Assembly (NCBI GenBank): GCA_900095095.1
Contig: FMBT01000483.1
Location: 25,001-79,657 of the forward strand
Source: Fragilariopsis cylindrus CCMP1102
Taxonomy: Eukaryota; Bacillariophyta; Bacillariophyceae; Bacillariales; Bacillariaceae
DNA length: 54,657 nt
Direction of reading: 5' to 3'
Shown: in pieces, positions 21,201 to 30,844 of the stretch
How the letters are laid out: the number at the start of each line of letters is the position of its first letter
Numbering within the stretch: the first letter of the stretch is position 1
Notes under the pieces: model-generated
Databases searched by the model: none
What the model saw: only the letters and a program-made list of their open reading frames with translations
What the model was told of the DNA's origin: nothing
Translations under genes and position numbers: made by a program

Positions 21201-23073
21201 GAAGACAAATGTTCGAAAACAGCCCAGGCGGTTTGAATTACCGCCATGGACCGAGGTGGGATACCGACGCTACTAATGTTATCGTTTGTTTCGTTGTTAT
21301 TTTTATTAGAAGTTGGGATGGGAAAAGCCATTGTAAGAAAATTCAATAGTTGTTTACACAGCATGCCTTGTAACATCATAGTTTGTTGTTTTTTACTGCT
21401 GCTGCTGCTGCTGCTGCTATCTTTTTTTTGTTCACAGGAGGTCGTCGTATACGTATTAGTCATTGCTACCAACGTACGACCCAATCGTTGAGCGGCACCA
21501 GTCATCAATGATTCAGACGATGAAGAGACGATCGGTACGAAGACGGTCACGATGGCGGCTAACCCACCAAGACTTGTTGTTGCCAATTGTGTCAATAATA
21601 TTGATACCCGACGTAATAACCATTGTTGTGACTTTGATGATGATGATGCTCCTCCTCCTCCTCCTCCTTGTGTTGAGGATAGTAATGTTTGATACGCCGC
21701 TGCTTGTAACGTAGTTTCAACAGTTACATTGATTTCTGACGACGATTGCGTTAGTGATACTAATCCCAGTGCTTGATAGTACACATCATCAATGCCCTCA
21801 TCCTGTTCCTAGTATTACTAGTCATCATCATCATTGCGAGGTATTCAGCCTGAAAACAGGCACCATATATATCAACTAAATGTCTTGGTAGTAACATGGG
21901 ACGAAATCGATCAAGTAGAACGAGTTTCGTTACGGTTTCAGTTGTTCGAACAAGTAACTCATACCTCGACAGTGCTTTCGTTGTCGTTGTCGTTGTCGAT
22001 AACGGTAATGATGATGATGATGCTTTTTCTTCTTTTGACTCGTTATTATTATTTTTATCGTTTTCGTTCCTACTACTAGTAGGATTGTCATATAAAATGC
22101 TTCCGTCGAAGGATGTACCCCATCTCAAAGCATTTTTTGGTATACGACCCGCTAAAGATTTTGGTAATTTCGTTCGTATCCGATCATCGACGATTGAAGA
22201 TGATGATGATGAAGAAGAAGAAGTTTTCGACTTTGATCTTGACTTTATCTGTTCTACTCCTTCTTCTTCTACAGGCATAGATGGAAGAATCCCAGTACAA
22301 ACAATGAATTCAAGTAGACACGCAATATCCGTATAGTCTTGAATTGATAGCATTCCCCGGGGTGGTATCGGTTTATCACGAGAAGAACGTTTGCTTTTGT
22401 TATTGTTATTAACTGAAGGTGGTGAAGTCAATGTAGGAGGAGGAGGAGAAGGGGGAAGATCATCAAGGATTTTGTAACATCGAGCAAGGATTTCTACGAT
22501 AGGTAAAGCAATATCATACATTACTTTATGTCGCTGTTGCTCAAATTCGTCATCAATGATGGCACTATTACTGTTTCTGTCGTCGTCATTCGTGACTAGT
22601 ATTTCTATGGTTTTGTTATCATCTCCCTCGTTTATTTTTACTTGTTCTTGTTGTTTTTTCGATAGTGTTTGTTGTTGATTATGGTATAAGATGTTATTCG
22701 TCTTCTTATTTTGCGTATTAGTCGTGGATAAAATTATTTCTTGTTCCTCTCGGTGAATGATTGATTGTACTCGTTCAATAATACCACTTTCCATCATTCG
22801 AGTATACAGTGGTATTCTTGATAATATTATCATTTGTTGTTGTTGTTGATTCGTCGTTCGGTAATTCTGCTTAAATTCAAGTCGTAGTATTTCTATAAAT
22901 TCCCGTACAATCGAAACAACATCGGATGTTATACCTTCGACGATATCAGCATTATCCGCTGCTGATGTCATCATTGTTATCGTCGTTGTCTTAGATTTTT
23001 CTTCATCACAATTACGATTGTTGTTACTACCATCATCGTCGTCTTCGGTGTTTTTACTGTGACTTTTCTTCAT
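18287..23073 (-). CDS. TANGO6/RTP1-like HEAT-repeat protein, one frame break
   Basis: Very long helical-repeat protein (about 1,600 residues). Two open parts, 23073-21760 and about 21800-18287, join by a -1 frame change near 21800 (RNRM... versus EQDEGIDDVYYQALGL). The diagnostic part is the C-terminal RTP1 region: HPPIRAQGMVSLGRLARGF, then FLVGEILRLSMVALNDTESY and VYLAAIQTIVAVGDLHPRQV, matching the Rtp1/TANGO6 C-terminal domain, followed by EQIIKLAEALMFIIRRRAV and a final EDKSSRAVTRSAALLARELY block. In yeast Rtp1 helps nuclear import and assembly of RNA polymerase subunits; in animals TANGO6 affects Golgi organisation. The N-terminal half is poorly conserved, with Ser, Thr and Gln runs. The ATG at 23073 gives MKKSHSKNTEDDDD. 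It is convergent with the transporter gene. Confidence 0.75.
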
Positions 23074-23425
23074 ACTACTGACTAGAGACTCTCGTTTGCA
23101 GTTTATCTGTTTCGTGTGGGATCTGATGTTTGAGGTTGGCTGATACCAGTAATAGCAATGGGTGAGATGAATGTGAATACGAAATACTAGTTTACACTTT
23201 GGGAAGAAAGTGTTTGTGTTTGTTCGTCCATAGAAGTAGTTTGCTTATTTTTGGCGCGTCAAATTCGGAGGCTTAGCGACGGACGGACGTCACGGTTAAA
23301 TTTTTAGGCAAAAATTTGAAATTACTGTGTATGATTTTGATTTAATAAAGAAATTCTAAGAGAGACGAGGGAACCATCTCAAAAGAAGGTTTGTATATAC
23401 AAGTACGACGTATGTCATTGTAACA
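23074..23425. other. Divergent intergenic region
   Basis: 350 bp between the TANGO6-like start and the Pro-Ser repeat fragment. It holds a GC-rich patch TTGGCGCGTCAAATTCGG near 23250 that could be an E2F-like promoter site (TTSGCGC core); this is inference. No gene. Confidence 0.4.
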
Positions 23426-23766
23426 ATGAGAATCCAGTCTATTACTATAGTCGCATATTTCATTGTTTTTATCTTGAACCAAGTCCATTACCTAGTGCTG
23501 TAGCTAGTGCTGTGCCCAGTGATGATCCAAGTTTGACCACTAGTCTTTCACCCAGTGATGTACCTAGTTCTGCTCCTAGTGTTGATCCAAGTAGCAAACC
23601 AAGCACTGTCCGAAGTTTTGAACCAAGTTCATTACCTAGTGCTGTAGCTAGTGATGTGCCCAGTGATGGTCCAAGTCTGAACCTTGGTCTTTCACCAACT
23701 ATTCCACCAACTTTGGTTCCTAGTCCAGAACCACCAACTTCGCCCACGAGGTGCTCAAACCGTTAA
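23426..23766 (+). pseudogene. Fragment of secreted Pro-Ser repeat (PSxxPS) protein
   Basis: The ATG at 23426 opens a signal-like stretch (MRIQSITIVAYFIVFIL). A -1 frame change near 23475 leads into EPSPLPSAVASAVPSDDPS, then repeated xVPSSAPSxDPSSKPS units, and PTIPPTLVPSPEPPTSPT to a stop at 23764. Such Pro-Ser tetrad repeats are abundant in diatom secreted or wall-associated proteins. The piece is only about 110 residues, lacks the usual globular domains, and is followed immediately by a dispersed repeat (23765), so it looks like a truncated remnant of a larger gene. Confidence 0.6.
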
Positions 23767-23810
23767 GATCAGCGGACAAGTAGAGGATATTATCACCATT
23801 TAGAAACATG
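23765..23810 (+). repeat. Dispersed 46-bp repeat, copy A (ends at an ATG)
   Basis: Starts AAGATCAGCGGACAAGTAGA and ends CCATTTAGAAACATG. It matches 26415-26462 with a 2-nt gap and a few substitutions; in both copies the match ends at an ATG. Here the ATG opens a 27-codon frame (MLISNQTIVAEKQASI...) that stops at 23891. Confidence 0.85.
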
Positions 23811-24895
23811 TTGATCTCGAACCAAACCATAGTTGCAGAGAAACAAGCTTCTATATTTATGTTCGCGGCTTTCTTTAAATTGGATCATTGAACTATTATT
23901 TCACTCTGTCTGGTAGTTCAGCCTATAATGAGATAGTGCTACTCGAGTAGAGCATGCCTGCTCCTCAGTTCCTTCTTTACCTGTATACTAAAAAGATGTT
24001 ACGTTTCACAAACAATCAATGATTGTTGAAACAGGATTCGTTACCAAATAGGATTTGGTATTCTGATAATCTTACTCTTCAGACTTGTAAGATTCTATTA
24101 AGACGGTAGGGTTCGTTATTCGCGTTCCCTATAGACTGCAGCGGTTGTTCTACCAGGTTGCTCACCCTTTTAGAATGCGGGCCTTCTTTCCGGATGACAG
24201 TCACTCTGTAAATGTAGATATTCCTATTATCTTTCCAGACAACGATATGTTCAAACGCAAAAGTTGTTATCAACACACTTGTTTAATTAGTCTATGGTTA
24301 TTACAATTTCTCAACAATAAAAGATAGAGATAGTTCATTTCTTGTGATCGAGGTAATTCTGCTCTTTTCTTTGTATTTTAGTATTGTGTTACACGGTAAC
24401 CTTGTATACAACTTTCTGTTCGTAACTCACTTTGCCTAATACATATATATTGGTATTAGCGGTTCAAAGGACATCTGCATTCTGCTTCGACTCCATATGT
24501 ATAACACTTCTCTTATTCATGTTCTATTCATTCGGACACTTCTCTTATTTGTACTCCAGTTTCTTATATATAACTAAACACTTCCTTTGTTTGTGTTTGG
24601 CTTCGATTGACTTCGACTAGTCATCTTCAACTCTCATGTGGTCACACAATAATTACTACTTTTACTAAAACACTGCTCAGCGTCAGTTTTAGTATCGCGC
24701 TCGTTTTCTTACTCCGCACGGCTTATGTACGACGTATGTACTATAGGCTCGAGTGCTATGTATGATTTAACAAAAGATATTATAAAATTGACATCCAGTA
24801 CATCTTGAATAGAGTAGTGATTGTTCCTTTGCTAGCACTAATAACTAAGCTCTACTCTATGTAGATACATTCTCCAATCTTCCATTCGCAAAACT
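23811..24895. other. Gene-poor stretch, possible degraded coding fragments
   Basis: 1.1 kb without an intact gene. Around 24100-24330 a plus-strand frame reads fairly protein-like (VPYRLQRLFYQVAHPF, RMRAFFPDDSHSVNVDIPII) but has no start, and an upstream stop interrupts it. It could be a relic of a gene or element. The right end is the 3' flank of the minus-strand membrane protein. Confidence 0.35.
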
Positions 24896-25719
24896 CTAAC
24901 TTAAGACCCCTTTGACAATTGGGATAGATTGGCGTTTACTCTGATCTACCATTTCATAGGATGTCTGTGTCTGGCGCAGCCTATTGGTCGTTGGTGGTGG
25001 AGATAAGCATGACGTAAAGAAGCAGCAGTAAATGCACCCGCAAATGCCGACAATGGTAAAAAAGAGGATAGTTTTTGCAAACAACATAAAATTTCCTCAA
25101 AGGCATCCACCCCATCCGTAAAGGCATCCACCCCATCCGCAAAGGCATCAACGGCGGCATCAATGGCCATTTCGGTCGCAGCCCGATCGGCGGTACAATT
25201 GACCGATAGTTGGGTGGCGCCGTCCGGAACGGTCCAATTCATAACCTGTCGAAGTGCCAAGGTAATGTTGATACTCGAAACTACACCACTGTAGTCGTAA
25301 ACACTTGCATAGTCCGAGGTTCCATTAATGTTGTAGCATCGGATAAAATCTCCCGTGCATTCATCTGGCCACAGTACAGCATATTCCTCGCGTGTGGATA
25401 ATACTGTTACTTGCCTCTCGCTACTGCTGTCGGTAGCAAAGCAAACATCGGAGAGAATCCCGTTATCTTCCGCCGCAGCAGAACTACTGGCACTGGCTCT
25501 GTAAAAGATAAATTCGCAAGGACGGGAAATGGCAATGTAAGCGCCCCGAGGAGGGGTCGAACGAGAATCGCAAGACCGAAAATTCTTGGCGGATAAGCCA
25601 CTGTTGTTGTTGTTGTTGTTGTTGTTGTTGATTTCAGTCGCCAGGGTCGACGACGACGATAGCATCAGCACCAGCACGGAGGCAATCATCAGCAGCAAGT
25701 GGGGGGTGGTCATCGTCAT
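24896..25719 (-). CDS. Single-pass surface-type membrane protein, unknown family, one frame break
   Basis: The ATG at 25719 gives a signal peptide (HLLLMIASVLVLMLSSSSTLA) followed by an Asn run, then an ectodomain with several Cys (RSCDS, RPCEF, DVCFATD, DECTGDF, RCYNINGT) and N-glycosylation sequons (NGT, NIT, NWT, NCT). A tandem heptad-like repeat VDAFADG/VDAFTDG/VDAFEE, encoded by a 21-bp DNA repeat, precedes the membrane. In the first frame the C-terminus reads as a Leu/Ala/His-rich tail. After one base change in a T-run near 25088-25091 it becomes FAKTILFFTIVGICGCIYCC, a good transmembrane helix, plus a basic cytoplasmic tail ending at 24896. I judge the latter real. Function unknown; likely a plasma-membrane or wall-facing protein. 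Confidence 0.6.
25077..25150 (-). repeat. 21-bp tandem repeat coding (A/T)DGVDAF
   Basis: About three imperfect copies of a 21-bp unit containing GGGGTGGATGCCTTT on the minus strand, in frame, next to the membrane segment of the membrane protein. It probably forms a short extracellular stalk. Confidence 0.8.
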
Positions 25720-26459
25720 CTTTGATGGATGTGTGCCTTTTATTAAAAATGGATGAGAGAAGCAAAGATAGGATAAAAAATGATAAACAAAAAAAAACGA
25801 AGACGGAAAGTTGTCGAATTCTTTTAATAATACTATTGTTTGTGAAGAAAGAAAATCGATTTCTATTATGGTGATGTGTGCTCCTTGTCGTGAGTTCGGT
25901 TCGCAATTGTTAATAGATTTTCGATGACGTAATTAAATCTTTTGTTCTACTACAGGTTGAACTGTGGTGTATGAAGCGATGAAAAGGTAATTTTTTTTAA
26001 TTATGGTTCAAAAACTACGAAGTACAGTACACGAAGTAGCAGAAAGTCTCGCTTCTTTGATGAAGTTCAACTTTCGTCACGTGACACTACTTCGCAATTG
26101 ATATGGAAGCGCCCGATATCTGAGTTTTATCTGAGTCGTGTTTTATCTGTTGGATTTTGTGGGTAGATTTTAAGGGTTCAAGGCGCTTTTATGGTGTAAT
26201 AATTCCTCGCTATAGCTCGTGCGAATCTTTAGGAAGTAACTTAAAAACAAAGGAAAGCAATCTTTAGGAAAACACGATTGAAAGTGTGAAAGAATGGAAA
26301 ATGGAAGAACTAAGCAATCAAAACTTACCCAAAAGAATTATTATAAAGAAGAAGCACAACGCAGAGAACGAACAATTCCCAGCATACAAGGGCAATAGAT
26401 AATTGAACAAAGCAAAGATCAGCGGACAAGTAGAGAGGATATTAACACCATTTAGAAAT
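25720..26459. other. Divergent intergenic region
   Basis: 740 bp between the membrane protein (minus) and the U-box gene (plus). It includes a CACGTGAC (E-box/G-box) motif near 26079 and an A-rich leader. Copy B of the dispersed repeat forms its right end. No other gene seen. Confidence 0.45.
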
Positions 26460-26462
26460 ATG
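26415..26462 (+). repeat. Dispersed repeat, copy B, abutting the U-box start codon
   Basis: 48-bp counterpart of 23765-23810. It directly precedes and includes the most likely start ATG (26460-26462) of the U-box gene, so it would form its 5' leader. It can also be read as protein (ISGQVERILTPFRNM), because the frame is open upstream to 26403. Confidence 0.85.
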
Positions 26463-27731
26463 CGATCAAGGACAGCAATAACCACAACACGAACAGCAGT
26501 AGGGAGCGTGGTATCATCAATTGTAGAAAGAGCTGGCAATAAAAGTAGAACAAACAAAAACGATAGCAATAGCAATAGCAATAGCAATGGAAGAAGATCG
26601 TCTTATGGTCGAGTTGCAGGAGACGACCATGAACATAATGATGATGAAGACGATGATGAAAATCTCCAACTAGTGGAAGAAGGAATGGTACAACATCATG
26701 GAGTCGTCGAAGATTATAATCAAAGATTTACGATTGACGACGAGGACTACGAGGACGAATACGAAGAAGAACAAAACCAATACCAAAAACGACGACAATC
26801 CTCATCATCGTCATCGTCATCGTCATCGTTGACATATCGTTCTTCATCTTCGGTCTGCTCATCCGACAGTACTAATAGTTGTCAACCATCATCAACGCAA
26901 CATCTCCTAGTAGGACATCATCCAGTATCACATCCACCACAGAACTACATTTGTCCATTAACGTTACAACTTATGGAAGATCCTGTCAATGATGAATGTG
27001 GACATACATTTGAACGAAGAGCTATATTGGACTGGTTAAAAACTAGTGGTAATGGTTGTTGTCCTTTATCACGAAAACCAATGATAATGATGACGATGAG
27101 TAATAGTAGTAGTGATAGTAGGAATAATAATGTTGATGATTATGATGACGAAGATGACGATATTATTACCAGTAGTTGCAGCGATAATAATAAGAATACT
27201 ACTGCTACTGCTACTGCTACTGCTACTACTACAACGGCGACGAATACGATGATACCGATGATACCGATGCTATATTCCGATGGACATTTGAAGGCAAGAA
27301 TTCAAGAATGGAAAATGAATCATCCTTTATATCAAGGTATTGATATTGATTATGCGAAACATCAAAAAGATGATATGTTGAATAGTAATTACCATAGCAA
27401 TAGCAATAGCAACTACAACTACAACTACGACTACGATGGCATGATCAAATATGAAAGTATTAATGACACTATCAGTCAGAATAGTAATAGTATTCAAAGT
27501 AGTGCTGCTGCTGGTATTCATACTAATTCAAGATTTGAATTGATGTTATTACCACAGGAACGAAACGTATTGAATATTGTTAAAATACGTGCAAGGATAC
27601 AAAAAGAAAGAAGAGATCGTACAAGATGTTGGTATACAATTATTTGTCTTGTTATTCTATTTGTAATCATTATTTTAATAACAATATTTGCTGTTGGTAT
27701 AAAACAAATTAGAAGTTTATTGGGGATTTAG
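26460..27731 (+). CDS. Tail-anchored U-box E3 ubiquitin ligase
   Basis: About 423 residues from the ATG at 26460 (MRSRTAIT). The N-terminal 160 residues are acidic and Ser-rich. The U-box begins near residue 160: YICPLTLQLMEDPVNDECGH, TFERRAILDWL, CCPLSRKPM. Its last part, LYSDGHLKARIQEW, is separated by about 65 residues of Ser/Asn/Asp/Thr low complexity encoded by trinucleotide repeats, so an insertion splits the U-box fold before its final helix. The C-terminus has a single membrane helix (YTIICLVILFVIIILITIFAVG) with a short lumenal end, i.e. a tail anchor. U-box proteins recruit E2 enzymes for ubiquitin transfer. The anchor implies action at the ER, mitochondrion or plastid-ER surface. 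The frame is open further 5' to 26403 without ATG. Confidence 0.85.
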   Translation: MRSRTAITTTRTAVGSVVSSIVERAGNKSRTNKNDSNSNSNSNGRRSSYGRVAGDDHEHNDDEDDDENLQLVEEGMVQHHGVVEDYNQRFTIDDEDYEDEYEEEQNQYQKRRQSSSSSSSSSSLTYRSSSSVCSSDSTNSCQPSSTQHLLVGHHPVSHPPQNYICPLTLQLMEDPVNDECGHTFERRAILDWLKTSGNGCCPLSRKPMIMMTMSNSSSDSRNNNVDDYDDEDDDIITSSCSDNNKNTTATATATATTTTATNTMIPMIPMLYSDGHLKARIQEWKMNHPLYQGIDIDYAKHQKDDMLNSNYHSNSNSNYNYNYDYDGMIKYESINDTISQNSNSIQSSAAAGIHTNSRFELMLLPQERNVLNIVKIRARIQKERRDRTRCWYTIICLVILFVIIILITIFAVGIKQIRSLLGI

Positions 27732-27965
27732 AATAAGTAGGAAAGAAATAATATGATTCTTTATCTCTATATATTACGGCTTATGTATATATACATATAT
27801 ATGTGTGTGTGTAGGGTATAAGATTTTTCTTATGTTGTGTTCTTTGCTTTTATTTAGGTCGAAATCTATCTTCTTTTTCTTTTTTATATATAGCCCAAAT
27901 TACTTCGAAGATGGTCCTATCGGTTTACTTCTATTGATTCACAGGCTAAATCGTGAACTTCAGAT

Positions 27966-27998
<33 letters not shown>

Positions 27999-28026
27999 TG
28001 GTAGTAGTAATACTACTACACGGTAA
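27732..28026. repeat. Convergent spacer with (TA/TG) and (CA)n microsatellites
   Basis: Contains a TATATACATATATATGTGTGTG tract near 27785-27812 and a (CA)n run at about 27975-28000. These are the 3' flanks of the U-box gene and of the minus-strand gene ending at 28027. No gene. Confidence 0.6.
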
Positions 28027-29259
28027 CTAGTCTTCGTGTTCGTTTTCACTTCCGTCTTCGTTTCTGTAGCCCAATGACGACGACGAAGAATCATCCCTGA
28101 TTGCACCGATCTGATAGAGAGTATTTAAAACTATAGCGTTCCGAACCTAGAACATCAAGAAAATAGATTGAGAGAGAACGAGAGAGAGAGAGAGAGAGAG
28201 AAGCAGCAACAACACAAAAACAACAATCGATATTATTAGAAAAGCAAGTTCTTTTAGACTTTTGTTCCAAAAGAAAAGTGGATTTTGGAGACAGTCATAT
28301 CATATCAGATCAGACCAGATGAAATTGTAGTAGATATCACTTCTCTTCCTACTTACCCTTGCATTTTCTAGTTTCTTTTTGAGTACTGTCAAATGTTTTG
28401 TCCACTTATCAACTTTATGAATAGTTGCATCGTATAATGTTGCATCCTCAAGGATGTTGCTGTTGCTGTTGCTGTTGATGCTGCTGTTGATATTAGTAGT
28501 AGTATTACTACTACTAGCATCGTGCTCGTTATCATCATCGTCCCGAGTATCATTTTTGGTAGATGATTCGTTCATAACAATGCCTTCTTCTTCTTCTTCT
28601 TCTTCCTTTTCCTCACAGAGTCCACGTCCACGTCCACGTCGTTGACGTTTTCGTTGTTGTTGCTCCTGATAGGCCTGTTCGCGCAGTGACTCGTTCTTGT
28701 TCTTGTTTTCGTTACCATCGCCACCGTTGTCGACCAGACCACCACCGTCAATGTTACCGGTGTCATCATTATCATCTTCTCTGGCATCTAAACCCGTTGT
28801 TGGTTTTGAAGGTATTACTTCTTCCTCCTCCTTATCAATCGTCGTTGCAGCCTCGGTGGTGGCGATATTGTTGTTGTTATTGTTTGCTTCATAGTCGCTA
28901 CTGTTGCTGTTGCTGTTGCTGGCAGTGATGGTGGTGATGGCGGCAGCGACTGAAAAAAGAGGACTAGAAAGCAAACTATTTAGCTTTTGAATAGGACTAT
29001 GTCCACCGCGAGCACGTTGCTGTTGTTTTGGGCTGTGGTAGGGCAAAACGCCAATATCCTCAGCGTCCGTTACGTTGCTGCTGGCGTTGTAGGAAGAATA
29101 GTCTTCCATTTGTTCTGGGTGTTGGTAGGCCGAAGCATCGTCATCGTCATCGTCGTCGTCGTTGTTGTTGTTGTTGTTGGTGGTGACGATGTGGTTGTCG
29201 GTGTTTTCAGCGTCCGTCAGCATGTTGCTGTTATTGTAGGCGGAAGTATACTCGTTCAT
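28027..29259 (-). CDS. Acidic low-complexity protein, two exons, unknown function
   Basis: Exon 1 runs from the ATG at 29259 (MNEYTSAYNN) to 28357. The intron has a strong donor GTAAGT at 28356 and a CT-rich acceptor tract ending TTCTAG at 28147. Exon 2 is 28146-28027 and adds VRNAIVLNTLYQIGAIRDDS, then an Asp/Glu-rich tail. Without splicing the frame would end in a poor tail, so the intron call is well supported. The protein has an N-terminal imperfect repeat (EYTSAYNNSN..TDAEN and DYSSYNASSN..TDAED), acidic Asn/Asp/Glu runs, a basic patch RKRQRRGRGRGL that could be a nuclear signal, and a C-terminal helix KVDKWTKHLTVLKKKLENAR, the only segment that looks folded (coiled coil). I do not recognise the family. 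Confidence 0.7.
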
Positions 29260-29757
29260 GATCAACGCTTCTTATGACAGATAAAAATGTTCTGAAATGT
29301 ATGACTAACTTAGAAGACTGTCGACCTTTGGACGAGCTTTTACAGCAGCATCATCGACGGATTTTTCTCATTTCAACGAGAAAACGAAAACGAAAGCGAC
29401 CCATGACTCACTCACCATCGACTCACGAATGAATAATTCAAGAATGGATGAGTTTCTATTCAATTTGTCTGCATTTCTTTTCTCTTTTGCATTTCCACCC
29501 ATGATATGCCAAGGTTTGTTTATGTCTCCAGTCACGCTGCTTCTACAGAATAGAACTTTCCATGTGCAGAATCAAATTAAAACCCACCAATTTTCCTGTA
29601 TTTTCCTTGCAGCAAGGAAGGGCTACATTATTGCTAAATATCTATATTTTTGTTCTATTCATTAGATCGGTACTAATAGAGATATAGCTGGCTATATTGA
29701 ATGCTTCTCACAAGTACATTGGACATTGCAAACAATAGCATAGTCTTCAGCCCTCAC

Positions 29758-29795
<38 letters not shown>

Positions 29796-30844
29796 CATAC
29801 AACACACAACACATACATACATACATACACGGCGGAGATGCGATGTATGACATACAATGCCAAGTATATCAGAGTATGTAAAGTATGTAAAGTACAATGG
29901 ATTTGTTATCGAATTTTTTTGAGCCTTCCTCATTGAAATATGATGAAACGCTGCTGATGGTATGTGTTGTCTTCAATTTTCTGTTGTTGTTGGTGTTGAT
30001 TCTTTTGCCGTTTGGTCTGTGAGTGAAGAGCAAACAAGATGCTTAAATTTGTGAATAAAAAGTATCTTGAGACAAACAAGATAATAGTATGAATATGAAT
30101 TATAATTTGCTACTCAATATATTTTACCATTCCTATGTACACAATCATATGCATAATGGTTATGATACATATTCTTTTTTCGTTGCAATTGCATCTCGTT
30201 CTTTATCACATCAATTTGTACGTACAATTCCAATTTTTTTGGTGTAGAAAAAGGTGAATAGTCCTCATCTTGCAATTCCATCCTACTCTTCATTTTGTCA
30301 AGGTTTTTTCTGCATGTTTCTTTTGTTGCAATTCCATTCTCTGCACATACTTTGTATTCATTATTTCTTAGATATGATTATTTGTAGTTAATGTACGGGT
30401 TCATGAGGCATAATAAACGACGTCTATGCTCTTAAATTAGCACGCGCTAGCTGATTAATTGTGCCAATCAATCGTCATTTTCTTCTTTAACGGTTGTATT
30501 ACCATGCATGATTGATTCATATTTTCAGAGAAAACCGTTAATAATCACTGTAAGGCATCATCGGTACAAAAATAGCTTAATGCTTTTATAACGATACAAG
30601 CAAGTATCATCATTCACACGAAATTGCCAGCAGCAAAATTGAACGATACAAAGGTACTAAAGACGGCACCAGGATCAACAACAACATAGTACCCAACAAC
30701 ATCGATCATCCGAAGAGGCAACAACACCTTGCCCCCTAACAACAGCAACGATCTACGTCGAAAATAAATGACTGCACATCGACCACATTCAACAGAAACA
30801 CGACTGCGCTTCCATTAGCCTTCTACCGTTTTGAGTAAAAAAGC
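29260..30844. other. Divergent intergenic region with (CA)17
   Basis: 1.6 kb with no gene seen. It holds (CA)17 at 29761-29794 followed by ACAT/CATA tetranucleotide repeats to about 29830, then AT-rich sequence, and an A/C-rich leader (30650-30840) before the kinesin-like start. It probably contains two promoters and UTRs. Confidence 0.5.
29761..29830. repeat. (CA)17 plus ACAT-type tandem repeats
   Basis: Dinucleotide run of 17 CA units, then 'acaacatac', 'acaacaca' and (CATA)n units. A simple-sequence tract. Confidence 0.9.

Noticed and set aside
23469..23747. Minus-strand Gly/Leu-rich repeat frame
   Set aside because: It is the antisense reading of the Pro-Ser repeats; the plus strand has the well-known diatom pattern and signal peptide.
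28454..28928. Leu/Ser-rich plus-strand frames
   Set aside because: Shadows of the acidic low-complexity gene on the minus strand, whose splice sites are strong.
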